Source of the DNA: Clostridium arbusti SL206
GTDB taxonomy: Bacteria > Bacillota > Clostridia > Clostridiales > Clostridiaceae
Assembly (NCBI RefSeq): GCF_000246895.1
Contig: NZ_BAEV01000019.1
Location: 1-47,191, forward strand
Length of the DNA stretch: 47,191 nt
Direction of reading: 5' to 3'
The notes below the pieces were generated by a model. It saw nothing but the letters and a program-made list of their open reading frames with translations, had not been told where the DNA came from and ran no database searches. The position numbers and the translations under genes were made by a program. The number at the start of each line of letters is the position of its first letter. Position 1 is the first letter of the stretch. This document shows positions 25,401 through 32,789 of this stretch, piece by piece.

Positions 25401-25486
25401 TTTTCCTCTAAATTTTCAGAAGTTATTATGCCGTCTGTAATATTTTTTCTTCCGAAGCTGTAAATTTTAATTTGTTTTTGCTTCAT
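22409..25486 (-). CDS. Putative two-barrel (YonO/QDE-1-like) RNA polymerase, 1025 aa
   Basis: An intact 1025-residue cytoplasmic protein behind GGGGGG. No annotation would be obvious, but the order of blocks matches the single-chain double-psi-barrel polymerases (eukaryotic RdRp/QDE-1, SPbeta YonO and bacterial relatives): YYAWFATTGGMKKED (86-100), LGKFKEIEKSKAGICIN (126-142), VFDGG (215-219), AIIRGYGIGIKGMI (243-256, like the RdRp FQIRYGGxKG block), YQYISVDP (484-491), GEFYSYDCSDGDACTIIDSD (511-530), NLIG (571-574) and VSIDAPKT (664-671, like AVDxPKTG). The catalytic DxDGD is altered: Asp517, Asp520 and Asp522 read D-x2-DGD, so metal binding may be changed, or a segment lost. The C-terminal 350 residues are lysine-rich helices. 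It stands alone, ends at a terminase remnant, and is unbroken although nearby phage genes are not. DNA- or RNA-templated activity cannot be told. Confidence 0.65.
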   Translation of the reverse strand: MKQKQIKIYSFGRKNITDGIITSENLEENIITLTESFLTFAYECYENEKLENGQFIEKIIKVMLPSSEEEAKAEWDNALTFNDKKYYAWFATTGGMKKEDLGKCETIFISEGIKSFADEFEDLISLGKFKEIEKSKAGICINKDVLSRLSLGTSSCYMAGDMPNIIVLPQPKFHLIKDYKTVEKFTEKVKDKKDKEKDRTNYNLVDYNFDDDIDVFDGGAIATPKVFRQIEKKLDVSYDVEFAIIRGYGIGIKGMITKFNILKYLDVFLKENTEYCKKENDKFYLKDMWNEWQEVTDNTMLLNESMVKLAKYYKTENDENMETYKDRLANVDEKYKDIIEKLYVTKINKKDEDIENYRRLNYQLLTALALSKKNYVDLIKEDIKTYRKILKPFDKTSDKEEWQINIDSIRLFFKNIIKNHDEESEEFQEEVKNVSNSVVNKCEELLNISEEFINLKFVKNNLAKLIEKKCRELACGKVTAKAKYQYISVDPISYMNYAMFRDQKEDGLKEGEFYSYDCSDGDACTIIDSDIIRSAVLVPKDSKYFLNKDDGHKELMEYNKENIFLATYRASGNLIGSIALKSASINSNSQQTYDYYDTVNKKFLLYGSLKDDKESKEAYEKEKNEKLESGEWITTYKASEQHREHINQRFYENEKDIYIVLYNAMVSIDAPKTLYFPSKSDMEIINDKYSRKAWFLQYKENKENVDTRHYQLTFGLLDSITNLIKNELLNEINSITKKFDNKAALIQKKLINGDYIEKEYNDCFDDIEKMYKDYTEKRKNIDSECYKKSRKETKFRDEMLNNSCWSQWEEDEYEAKIKSFKAEKYKQYKEVDSKYIVMADGILNTYKIVTISNAIGNMKNCTEDFIINLFYPVFYYLNDKVKADRYFYKKAEDVDITYLYEKYKKIKIEAIDNSNIVMNLHLEEKKRLDVIDVKKDVRARVLDSGVIELIKSELQNNGHVYFGVKVIEDKVILLKDEKQMLQVFDDWIQINEYNLLKCSSIKFEILGEIAKSKKSLKLTATEIAI

Positions 25487-25577
25487 ATGTTCCCCCCATA
25501 TTAATCTATATTTCGGATTTGATTATTATTATATTCCACAAAATACTTAAATTTCCTTCTATTTTACAAAAAAATAA

Positions 25578-25617
25578 AGCACCAGATACCTTTGTACCTA
25601 GTGTGCTAATTTTAAAT
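25578..25617 (-). terminator. Imperfect hairpin upstream of the polymerase-like gene
   Basis: On the minus strand AGCACACTAGGTAC folds on GGTATCTGGTGCT and is followed by TTATTTTTTTG. It would end transcripts coming from further upstream, leaving the polymerase-like gene to its own promoter. Confidence 0.6.
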
Positions 25618-25623
25618 TATAAT

Positions 25624-25670
25624 AATTAGCAATTGAAAGGTAACAAGTACCTTTCAGATATTGCTAATTA
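25624..25670. repeat. Bipartite hairpin
   Basis: TTAGCAAT..AAAGGTA is mirrored by TACCTTT..ATTGCTAA around a 5-base loop. It lies next to the previous hairpin in a 590-base stretch without a convincing gene; role unknown. Confidence 0.55.
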
Positions 25671-25771
25671 ACCTAACAATCTCTGTTGATACTACTAGTT
25701 AAATTTTATATAAAATTCATTTACATGTTTATGAAGGCCTATTTTACAAAAATCATTATAAATAAAAGGTG

Positions 25772-25801
25772 ACAACATATTATACATGAATAATATGTTG
25801 T
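25772..25801. repeat. 12-bp inverted repeat
   Basis: ACAACATATTAT and ATAATATGTTGT pair perfectly over 6 bases. Nothing else is recognisable between here and the kinase terminator. Confidence 0.5.
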
Positions 25802-25895
25802 TAAAATTACTTAAAAATAGTGTTACCCGCATCCATGTCATGTACTGAAAAGCAAATGTTACAATTTGGTATATCATATTCATAAAAATATAAAG

Positions 25896-25917
25896 AAAAA
25901 AGGCACAACTGCCTTTT
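25896..25917 (-). terminator. Terminator of the bce operon
   Basis: AAAAGGCA and TGCCTTTT pair perfectly over 4 bases, followed on the minus strand by TTCTTT. It lies about 155 bases after the kinase stop. Confidence 0.75.
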
Positions 25918-26072
25918 GAATTAGTATGTAAAAAATAGAAGATTGTGATTTTATTGTATATACAGAATTATAACTTTACCGTACTATAATAAGTCATAGA
26001 ATCTTCCATACCAAATATTTTTTTGATCTACTATTGCAAATTTTGGGTGGATGTTTATTCTAAAAAGGCTGA

Positions 26073-27104
26073 TTAACATTGCATTTTAAAATAATCACTC
26101 CATTTTGGAAAATGAATTGACACCTTTGTTCCATTACCATATTCAGACGAAACTGAAATATTATATCCGAGCTTTCTTGCAAGCTTTTGGCTTAAGTACA
26201 ATCCAATCCCTGTAGAAGTATAAAATTTACGCCCATTATTTCCTGTAAAGCTCTTATCAAATACACGATTTATATCTTCGGCTTTAATGCCGATGCCGGA
26301 ATCCTCTATGTATAATACACTTTCCTTTTCAGTTTGTTCAGCATATATTTTTATGGCACTGTTGATGGATGAATATTTGATAGCATTGTCTAAAATTTGC
26401 TTTATTATAAATCCAAGCCATTTTTCATCGGTATCAATTTCCAGGTCAAGGTTATCCATATTTAGCGAAAGATTCTTATTTGTAATACTTGAATACTCTC
26501 TAATAATACAATCGTTAATGATTGTATTAAGGTTTATACTATGTATCAAATAATCCTTTGCAAAATCATCTGACCTTAAATAGAATAATGTCATTTGAAC
26601 AAAATCTTCAATCTTATTGATTTCATCCTCAATACTGTAAAGCACTTTTTCCGAAGGAGCATTCACACTGTTTTCAATAATAAGCTTAGAAGCTGCAATA
26701 GGTGTCTTGATTTCGTGAACCCACATGGTCATAAACTCAAGATTCTCAATGCTTTTTGTGTTATGTGCAACAACTTTTTCATTTGCATCTTTGTAAAGTT
26801 TTATCAAAAGATCATGGTAAATGCGTTGCTCTGCACTCATAGGTGACGTAATGGAATTTACCCAATCAATACCCTCTGAAAGCGAATTTTTTTTTAAGAT
26901 ACTGAAATGTTTTCTTTTCAATATAAAGTCCACTGTCAAGTAAATCGAAAAAAGAAACAAGGATACAAAAAGGACATACAATCCGTGTGATTCATTTAGT
27001 GAAGTTGATTCACCCATGTAAATAACCGCACCTGTAAACAGAGATGTTGTTAAATATAAAAGTATTAGAAACTTTTTATCCCATAAATAATCAAATAGTT
27101 TCAT
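26073..27104 (-). CDS. bceS: BceS-type sensor histidine kinase
   Basis: A 343-residue membrane kinase with two closely spaced N-terminal membrane helices (about residues 10-30 and 42-62) and almost no outside loop, the mark of BceS-like kinases that sense through their ABC transporter. Kinase blocks: MWVHEIKTP with His130, N-box ILDNAIKYSS, DSGIGIKAED and the late TGIGLYLSQKLA. Its ATG overlaps the stop of the regulator gene by four bases (ATGA). It phosphorylates the BceR-type partner when the BceAB transporter is working on an antimicrobial peptide such as bacitracin or a lantibiotic. The exact peptide is not predictable. Confidence 0.88.
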   Translation of the reverse strand: MKLFDYLWDKKFLILLYLTTSLFTGAVIYMGESTSLNESHGLYVLFVSLFLFSIYLTVDFILKRKHFSILKKNSLSEGIDWVNSITSPMSAEQRIYHDLLIKLYKDANEKVVAHNTKSIENLEFMTMWVHEIKTPIAASKLIIENSVNAPSEKVLYSIEDEINKIEDFVQMTLFYLRSDDFAKDYLIHSINLNTIINDCIIREYSSITNKNLSLNMDNLDLEIDTDEKWLGFIIKQILDNAIKYSSINSAIKIYAEQTEKESVLYIEDSGIGIKAEDINRVFDKSFTGNNGRKFYTSTGIGLYLSQKLARKLGYNISVSSEYGNGTKVSIHFPKWSDYFKMQC

Positions 27105-27772
27105 AGCATGTACCCCAAGTTCTTTTTGGTTTCTATATAATTTCCAAGACCAAGATCACTTAGTTTTTTCCTAAGCCTTGTAATATTTACCGTAAGCGTA
27201 TTATCATCAATAAAGCTGGCATCTTTCCATAAGCTCCGTATGATTCTTTCACGGCTAACTGCATTTCCACGGTTTTTCAGTAGCAACGTAAGTATTTGGG
27301 CTTCGTTTTTTGTCAGCTCTACGCTTTTACCGTTTGCGGACGCTACCCCACTTCCGATGTTTAAGATAAGTCCATTGTGAGAGATAACATCCATTTCAGA
27401 GTTATCATATGAATAAGTCCTTCTTAATAGTCCAACTACCTTTGCCCCAAGAACATCAATAGAAAAAGGTTTGACGATATAATCATCTCCCCCCATATTG
27501 GTTGCAACAATAATATCTATATCTTCGCTTTTGGATGAGATAAACATTATTGGCACCTTTGAAAGAAGTCTGATTTTACCACACCAGTAGTATCCATCGT
27601 AAAACGGCAGAATAATATCCATTAGTACGAGATCAGGCTTAAATCCAATAAATTCGGGCATAATGTCTGACAGTTGTTTTGAAGCTTTGCAAACATATCC
27701 CGCCTTTGATAGGTTTTGCACGACAATGTCCGCTATTTTTTCATCATCTTCGACTATAAAAATTTTAAACAC
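27101..27772 (-). CDS. bceR: BceR-type response regulator
   Basis: An OmpR-type regulator of 223 residues: receiver domain with the acidic pair VEDDE, phospho-acceptor Asp52 in LVLMDIILP and the Lys of DDYIVKPF, then a winged helix ending KKLSDLGLGNYIETKKNLGY. I start at a GTG (reading VFKIFIVED) with GAAGTGA upstream; a 13-codon longer frame starts at an ATG without a site. It should activate the bceAB promoter, where a direct repeat typical of OmpR-type sites is present. Unusually the regulator pair follows the transporter genes; in Bacillus it precedes them. Confidence 0.88.
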   Translation of the reverse strand: MFKIFIVEDDEKIADIVVQNLSKAGYVCKASKQLSDIMPEFIGFKPDLVLMDIILPFYDGYYWCGKIRLLSKVPIMFISSKSEDIDIIVATNMGGDDYIVKPFSIDVLGAKVVGLLRRTYSYDNSEMDVISHNGLILNIGSGVASANGKSVELTKNEAQILTLLLKNRGNAVSRERIIRSLWKDASFIDDNTLTVNITRLRKKLSDLGLGNYIETKKNLGYML

Positions 27773-27945
27773 AACGTCACTTCTTTCTAATTTGCATTGG
27801 GGAATATGCATTTATCTTCCGAAAATATTCATTATACTTCATTGTTTACATCCTAGTATAATATAAACTTTACCACATATATTTTTGAATTAATACTTTT
27901 GTACATATTTTTCTGAATATTTCTATTTGGTTTATATCATATGCC

Positions 27946-27975
27946 TTTTGCCTAAGTCCAAAAACTCAGGCAAAA
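27946..27975. repeat. Hairpin between bceB and bceR
   Basis: TTTTGCCT and AGGCAAAA flank an inner AGT/ACT pair. It follows the permease stop by about a dozen bases and has no T-run on the minus strand, so it may tune read-through into bceRS rather than end it. Confidence 0.5.
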
Positions 27976-27987
27976 GTAAGCGTTATA

Positions 27988-29994
27988 TTATTCGCTGCAC
28001 CATACAATTCGTAGATAATTTTTCACAGAAATGTCATAAAAGAAACCATATATTACAATAAATATTGCTACAACTATTGATGCGTTTAGTAATGTTGGAG
28101 TTTCTTGACCAATAATGTCCATCGTACGGTTAAATACTAATAATGTAAAAAATGTGTGTGAAAGACCAGCTAAGAGTGGAAGTCCAAAAACAATTGCAAG
28201 CTGTTTTGATATCGATTCCTTGACTTCTTTCTTGTTCATTCCTGCCTTTTTTAGAATGTCATATCTCGTTATTTCCTCCTGCGCTTCAATAATCTGTTTA
28301 TAATACATTATACTACCCATTGCAAGCATGAATAGAATGCCAAGAAACAAACCAATAAAAACATAAACGCCGAAAAGAGCGAAATTGGATTTGTAAAATC
28401 CAATATAACTGATGTTAGGAACTCCGGGAATATCAAAGCGCCCAGGTACAATTTTATTTAATGCATCTACGGTGCTTTCAGAATTCATAGGTTCATCAAA
28501 CATAAAGCCTGTGAAACGGGCAACGTTACCATTGGTCGCTTGTTTAAGATAACTGTTATATACTTTACCGCTCACAACAATCGTAGGCTTTCCATATAGG
28601 TCTGAAATTCCAATGTATTTGTACAATGATACACCTGCAACATCATAACTACTTGTCTGGTTACCGAAATAAACATTCACTTGACTTCCTTTGAGATTTT
28701 TACAGTATTCACCAGTTGTATTGCCGTCAATAAAATAGCATTGGTTATCCTTAAGTTCTACATTAAAATCAGTTTTCAAATTGCTCATTGAGCCGATTTT
28801 AGCTTTTGTGGTTTTTATGATGGACTTATAATCGCTCTCAGAAAGAATGAATGCATTTGCAGTCATTCCATGAGTCTTCTCTGTTTGGGTAGAATAATTA
28901 TTGTTCTGAACTTGTGCTTCTATCAGCCCAAATTGATTTGTTGCCGTAATCTTTACTTTACCAATTTGCTTCACAGTATCCACAATATTTGTATACTGTG
29001 TTTTGTCTATATTTTTGGCCATATATGAAAATGGTGCATAATAGGACACTGAGTCCTCTAATCCATGATACAATGAATATGTTGCGCTGGTCATTACTAT
29101 TGTTGCAGTACATAGAATGGTAATCACACTAAGCATGGTTGAGTTTGCCTTAATTCGATATACAATTTGAGATGTACTGATAAAATTAGAAGTTTTATAA
29201 TAAAAATGTTTGTTTCCTTTGAGCTTTACCATTGCCATAGGTATGAAATTTTTGAAAAACAACAATGTACCAACTACAATGAAAACCATCATCAAAAATG
29301 CTGGGAAGAGTAATTTGAATCCCCCTAGATTTACATTCATCTGCTGAGAGATGATGTATCCAATTGCTATCAACAAAACAGATAATAGACCTCCCCAAAC
29401 AGAATACTTTGGGATTTGTTCTCCCTCCCTGCTTGCAGACAACAAGTCAATCAATTTATATCTGTAAATGATTCCGTAAGCATTGGCAGAACTAATAACA
29501 AACAATATAAAGAATGCCACGATGGGCGTAACAACAGCTCCAATTTCAATTGAAAAAGTGACTTTGGTTCCCGCAGCCATCAATTTGAACAAAATCATTG
29601 CAAAGAATCGCGAAAATAACGTTCCAAGCATTATACCACATACAGTTGCAAATATGCCAATGATAATGTTCTCGTAAAACAACATCCTGCCTATTTGACT
29701 CTTTCTCATTCCTAATAATGAATAGATGGCAATTTCTTTCTTTCGTGTCTTTAAGAAAAACTTATTTGAGTACAGAACAAAGATTGAAGAAAATATTATA
29801 ACGACTATGGCAGATGCCTGTAGAACAACCCCCATTTTACTTTCGCCAGATTTGTACTTTGAAAACTGTGGGTTAAAATATATAGAGCAAAAAAGGCTGA
29901 ATATAGTGACAGAAAATATGGTACTTATAAGATATATTAAATAACTACTGAACTTTTTCTTTATGTTATTGAGTGCTATGTTAAATAAGTTCAC
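27988..29994 (-). CDS. bceB: BceB-type ABC permease (FtsX family)
   Basis: A 668-residue permease with one N-terminal membrane helix (about 18-40), three helices in the first FtsX core, further helices up to about residue 310, then a large outside domain of about 200 residues (roughly 320-540), and three C-terminal helices. This is the ten-helix plan of BceB/LanE-type transporters, whose outside domain recognises peptide-lipid II complexes. I use a GTG start (reading VNLFNIALNN) behind GGGAGGTG; it overlaps the ATPase end by 14 bases. Works with BceA as target-releasing pump and as signal input for BceS. Confidence 0.9.
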   Translation of the reverse strand: MNLFNIALNNIKKKFSSYLIYLISTIFSVTIFSLFCSIYFNPQFSKYKSGESKMGVVLQASAIVVIIFSSIFVLYSNKFFLKTRKKEIAIYSLLGMRKSQIGRMLFYENIIIGIFATVCGIMLGTLFSRFFAMILFKLMAAGTKVTFSIEIGAVVTPIVAFFILFVISSANAYGIIYRYKLIDLLSASREGEQIPKYSVWGGLLSVLLIAIGYIISQQMNVNLGGFKLLFPAFLMMVFIVVGTLLFFKNFIPMAMVKLKGNKHFYYKTSNFISTSQIVYRIKANSTMLSVITILCTATIVMTSATYSLYHGLEDSVSYYAPFSYMAKNIDKTQYTNIVDTVKQIGKVKITATNQFGLIEAQVQNNNYSTQTEKTHGMTANAFILSESDYKSIIKTTKAKIGSMSNLKTDFNVELKDNQCYFIDGNTTGEYCKNLKGSQVNVYFGNQTSSYDVAGVSLYKYIGISDLYGKPTIVVSGKVYNSYLKQATNGNVARFTGFMFDEPMNSESTVDALNKIVPGRFDIPGVPNISYIGFYKSNFALFGVYVFIGLFLGILFMLAMGSIMYYKQIIEAQEEITRYDILKKAGMNKKEVKESISKQLAIVFGLPLLAGLSHTFFTLLVFNRTMDIIGQETPTLLNASIVVAIFIVIYGFFYDISVKNYLRIVWCSE

Positions 29995-30748
29995 TGTTGT
30001 CACCTCCCAAAGAAGATAGCACCTTGAGTATTTTGTCAAAGAACTCTTTTCTATTTCCTGTATTAATTATTTCCATAAACAACAATCCGTCTTTTATAAA
30101 AATGATTCTTTTGCAAAAGCTTGCGTCAAACGCATCATGCGTTACGAGTAAAATGGTTGCTTTATCGCTTTCAATAAGATTTTGCATACATTGCAACAGA
30201 TCTCTAGAAGATTTTGAGTCAAGTGCCCCAGTAGGCTCATCTGCAAGAATTATCTCTGGATTATTTACAATTGCTCTTGCTGCTGAAGCTCTTTGCCTTT
30301 GACCTCCAGATACTTCATAAGGATATTTGTTTAAAATCTTCTCGATGCCAAGATGAGTTGCCACGTTTTTTACAGAAGCTTCAATTTGTTCCACACTTTT
30401 TTTCGATAAAATGAGAGGAAGAGAAATATTATCTTTAAGTGTTAAAGTATCAAGTAGATTATAATCTTGAAAAATAAATCCAAGTTTACTCCTGCGGAAA
30501 TCTGAGAGTGCAGGTTCTTTTATTTGACAAATATCTTGTCCTCCAATTGAAATTCGCCCCGAAGTCACCGTATCAATTGTAGCTATTACGTTCAGCAGTG
30601 TTGACTTTCCAGCACCGGAAGGTCCCATGATTCCTACAAATTCACCTTTTTCAACCTCAAAACTTACTCCGTTTAAAGCAATGGATGTGCTTCCTCCAAT
30701 TTTTGAACCATATACTTTTTTAACATCTTTAACAGTTAATACTGGCAT
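29981..30748 (-). CDS. bceA: BceA-type ABC transporter ATPase
   Basis: A 255-residue ATPase: Walker A GPSGAGKST, Q-loop FQDYNLLDTL, signature VSGGQRQRASAARAI, Walker B IILADEPTGALD and the switch His in VTHDAF. The C-terminal 25 residues after the typical FIKDG end are a short extension. It powers the BceB permease encoded next (overlapping frames). First gene of a transporter-sensor module; a direct repeat suited to the BceR regulator lies upstream. The ribosome site is TAGGAGG. Confidence 0.92.
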   Translation of the reverse strand: MPVLTVKDVKKVYGSKIGGSTSIALNGVSFEVEKGEFVGIMGPSGAGKSTLLNVIATIDTVTSGRISIGGQDICQIKEPALSDFRRSKLGFIFQDYNLLDTLTLKDNISLPLILSKKSVEQIEASVKNVATHLGIEKILNKYPYEVSGGQRQRASAARAIVNNPEIILADEPTGALDSKSSRDLLQCMQNLIESDKATILLVTHDAFDASFCKRIIFIKDGLLFMEIINTGNRKEFFDKILKVLSSLGGDNSELI

Positions 30749-30815
30749 AATAAAACCTCCTAATTTGTACTTTAATCAAATTGTATAGGATATTTTGTTT
30801 TTCTGCCATCGATTG

Positions 30816-30847
30816 ACCTTACAATAACGCCAATGTAACCTTACAAT
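30816..30847 (-). promoter_or_regulatory. Direct-repeat operator upstream of bceA
   Basis: ATTGTAAGGT occurs twice on the minus strand, 22 bp apart (two turns). The upstream copy also forms TGTAA-GG-TTACA. TATACAAT, a likely -10, follows about 20 bases downstream. Such spacing fits an OmpR-type regulator such as the BceR encoded here. Confidence 0.65.
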
Positions 30848-31121
30848 TTTGAAAGGTACACAAAAATAAATTGTTTGAATATATTAGTGGCGTTTTCTAT
30901 GTAATATATTTTAAAGTTTTCAATTTTACGTGCATCATTATTACATTTGTAATTTTATATTTCTCCGTCATACTTTAACCTACTTATTTCATACTAACTC
31001 TAATCATGTCAAGTATCAATTTTATCAATAGGGAGTAATTGTAGCATCCGTGTAACCAGGGGCAAAGTAGAAATAAAAAAAGGTAGTAATGCCTTTTTTG
31101 TTGATGAACAATATAATCAGC

Positions 31122-31213
31122 ACCACCCGTAAAACGGGTGGTTTCTCTAGCCCTATAAGGGCATGTTACTGGCAGTGCTACTCGCACACTGAACGGTTTG
31201 CCAACCGCATGCC
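31122..31213 (-). ncRNA. Structured right end of the IS element, omegaRNA-like
   Basis: On the minus strand, 27 bases after the transposase frame, GGCATG and CATGCC close a three-way junction that holds two hairpins (CGGTT/AACCG and CAGTG/CACTG). It is followed by CCCTTATAGGG and the strong ACCACCCG/CGGGTGGT hairpin at the element edge. This is how TnpB guide RNAs are placed, at the right end of IS605 elements. No tnpB gene is present here. The family assignment is inference. Confidence 0.45.
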
Positions 31214-31239
31214 TTCACTGGCTGCACCTAAAAAGTGCT

Positions 31240-31721
31240 TTATTTTTTGCCTTTATTTACTGTCTCACCTATAAACGGGTCAATATATTCTTTTAAACTC
31301 ATTTGTTCACATGCTAAATCTTCTTGAATCTGGTTCCTTATATATTCTTCTATGACTTTTTTATTTTTTCCTACAGTTGTAACATAGTATCCTTTACACC
31401 AAAATTGCCTATTACCATACTTATATTTTAAATTTGCATGTCTATCAAAATCATCAGTGAACTTTTACCTTTCAGATATCCCATAAATTGAGACACACTT
31501 AATTTAGGTGGTATACTTAAAAGCATATGTATATGATCTTTACATGCATTTGCCTCCATAATTTCAACCCCTTTATGTTCACATAATTTTCTAAGTATTA
31601 CTCCAATATCTGCTTTTATCTTACCATATATTATTTGTCTCCTATACTTTGGTGCAAAAACTACATGATATTTACAATTCCATTTACTATGTGCTAAACT
31701 ACTATTGTCCATTTTGGACAC
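31240..31721 (-). pseudogene. tnpA: IS200-type Y1 transposase TnpA, frameshifted
   Basis: The N-terminal part is typical: KYHVVFAPKYRRQIIYGKIK, then the HUH motif in CKDHIHMLLSIPPKLSVSQF and MGYLKGKSSLM. There one T is missing in a T-run, and the original phase ends a few codons later. In the other phase the C-terminus is complete: DRHANLKYKYGNRQFWCKGY, YVTTVGKNKKVIEEYIRNQ, with the catalytic Tyr of the WxxGYYVxTVG block. So one base separates it from an intact gene of about 160 residues. Confidence 0.88.
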
Positions 31722-31871
31722 ACCTCCAATATATTTTAGTTGTGGTCGGTAAACCTACTTCTATTTTATATTGGATGTTTTATTTTTTCTACTCATAGCT
31801 AAAAGCTTTTTGGAACCACTGGTAAAACCAGTGGTATTCTAAATACAAGAATATTCCGAAATAACATATAG

Positions 31872-32200
31872 TTATTTGACCCCTTTTGATATAGGACATA
31901 TCTTCCTACATATGCTACAATTACATATATCGAATCCTTTTTTATTATTACTATATCTAAATTTGTCTACATAAATTTAGATTAATTGTAGTTCCATCTA
32001 AAGCCTTTTGAGGGCAGCTTTCAATACATAATCTACATTCTTTTAAACATAGTTCTTCAGCTAATAAATCAGAGTTTAAGTTAAGATTAGTTAATACACC
32101 ACCAAGCATAAGCATATTTCCATATGTTTTATTTATTAATAATGTGTTCTTCCCTATCCTGCCTAATCCTGCTAATACAGCAGCATGTTTCATTGATATT
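31872..32200 (-). pseudogene. 4Fe-4S protein fragment (epoxyqueuosine-reductase-like), frameshifted
   Basis: SMKHAAVLAGLGRIGKNTLL, INKTYGNMLMLGGVL and then LKECRLCIESCPQKALDG show the C-terminal part of QueG-like iron-sulfur proteins with one CxxC..CP cluster site. After LCRQI a shift is needed to read RYSNNKKGFDICNCSICRKI and CPISKGVK, the second cluster site. The first half of the protein is absent; the fragment begins 10 bases after the stop of the PadR gene, as if a deletion had joined the two. Confidence 0.7.
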
Positions 32201-32210
32201 AATCCTCTTG

Positions 32211-32507
32211 CTATTTTTTACCATTACTTATTAGTTCCTCTAATCGTCGTGTTTCTTCTAATACTATGTTGTGACCTACTTCGGTTATTTTATATTCTTT
32301 TTTTCGACTATCTGTTTCATTTGCTATTGATTTAATCCACCCTTTTGATAACATTGTGTTAATAGTTCCTGCTCCTAAATTAACACGCTTCTTACTTATC
32401 TCCTTAACATACTGCATAATTCCATATCCATGCATTGGAGTATGCAAAGCCAAAAGAATATAATATACTGCTTCCGTTAATGCTCCACGTTCATTACTTT
32501 CTGGCAC
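32211..32507 (-). CDS. PadR-family regulator
   Basis: A short winged-helix protein of 98 residues: LTEAVYYILLALHTPMHGYG, IMQYVKEISKKRVNLGAGTI, then NTMLSKGWIKSIANETDSRK and YKITEVGHNIVLEE. Family members read NLGAGTLYGAINxLxxKGWI; here TLYGAI is shortened to TI, a four-residue gap in the recognition region, which may weaken DNA binding. A GTG start with AAGGAG eight bases upstream is preferred to a GTG three codons earlier. A dyad lies in the upstream region. The next gene is a broken iron-sulfur fragment. Confidence 0.8.
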   Translation of the reverse strand: MPESNERGALTEAVYYILLALHTPMHGYGIMQYVKEISKKRVNLGAGTINTMLSKGWIKSIANETDSRKKEYKITEVGHNIVLEETRRLEELISNGKK

Positions 32508-32545
32508 ATTTATCACTCCTTATATACTATTATCAGTAGCCGTTA

Positions 32546-32560
32546 TATCGACAACCGATA
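32546..32560 (-). promoter_or_regulatory. Dyad upstream of the PadR gene
   Basis: TATCG and CGATA flank GTTGT about 40 bases upstream of the start. Candidate self-operator; short, so only suggestive. Confidence 0.35.
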
Positions 32561-32670
32561 GTTTAGTCAATAACTTATATGAAAATTTATGTAATCTTTC
32601 CATTGAATAAGTTATAAACAAAAATCCTAATATCATTTATATAGTATATATTTACTTAACCATAACAAAA

Positions 32671-32698
32671 GACATCTAACTTCAATCTGTCAGATGTC
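32671..32698. terminator. Hairpin with T-rich flank
   Basis: GACATCT and AGATGTC pair across 14 bases. TTTTG follows on the minus strand and CTTTATTAT on the plus strand. It sits between the PadR gene and the rlmD 3'-end copy. Confidence 0.5.
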
Positions 32699-32718
32699 CT
32701 TTATTATACTTACAAAAT

Positions 32719-32765
32719 CTACTTTTCCTTATATAGCCTTACCACACACTCCAAATGCCGTGTGT
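32719..32765 (-). other. Second isolated copy of the rlmD-type 3' end
   Basis: The minus strand reads TRHLECVVRLYKEK and a TAG, nearly the same as the last codons of the intact methyltransferase gene that ends 110 bases away (TGHLECVVRIYKA). Nothing else of the gene is present, so it is a displaced or duplicated 3' end. Confidence 0.6.
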
Positions 32766-32789
32766 AGGATAATAACATAAAGAATTTTT

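Larger units (their letters stand above)
31075..31850 (-). mobile_element. IS200/IS605-type element, decayed
   Basis: A transposase pseudogene lies between two subterminal hairpins of the same design: ACCACTGG-TAAAA-CCAGTGGT on the left-end side and ACCACCCG-TAAAA-CGGGTGGT on the right-end side. Hairpins of this kind are what TnpA recognises; there are no inverted terminal repeats, as usual for this family. Exact ends are estimated. A terminator-like hairpin (31076-31099) marks the right edge. Confidence 0.75.

Noticed and set aside
25695-25883. 62-codon minus-strand frame upstream of the polymerase-like gene
   Set aside because: No ribosome site, aromatic-rich AT-derived sequence, overlaps an inverted repeat; judged non-coding.
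30984-31187. 67-codon minus-strand frame over the IS right end
   Set aside because: It runs through strong hairpins of the IS end and has no ribosome site.
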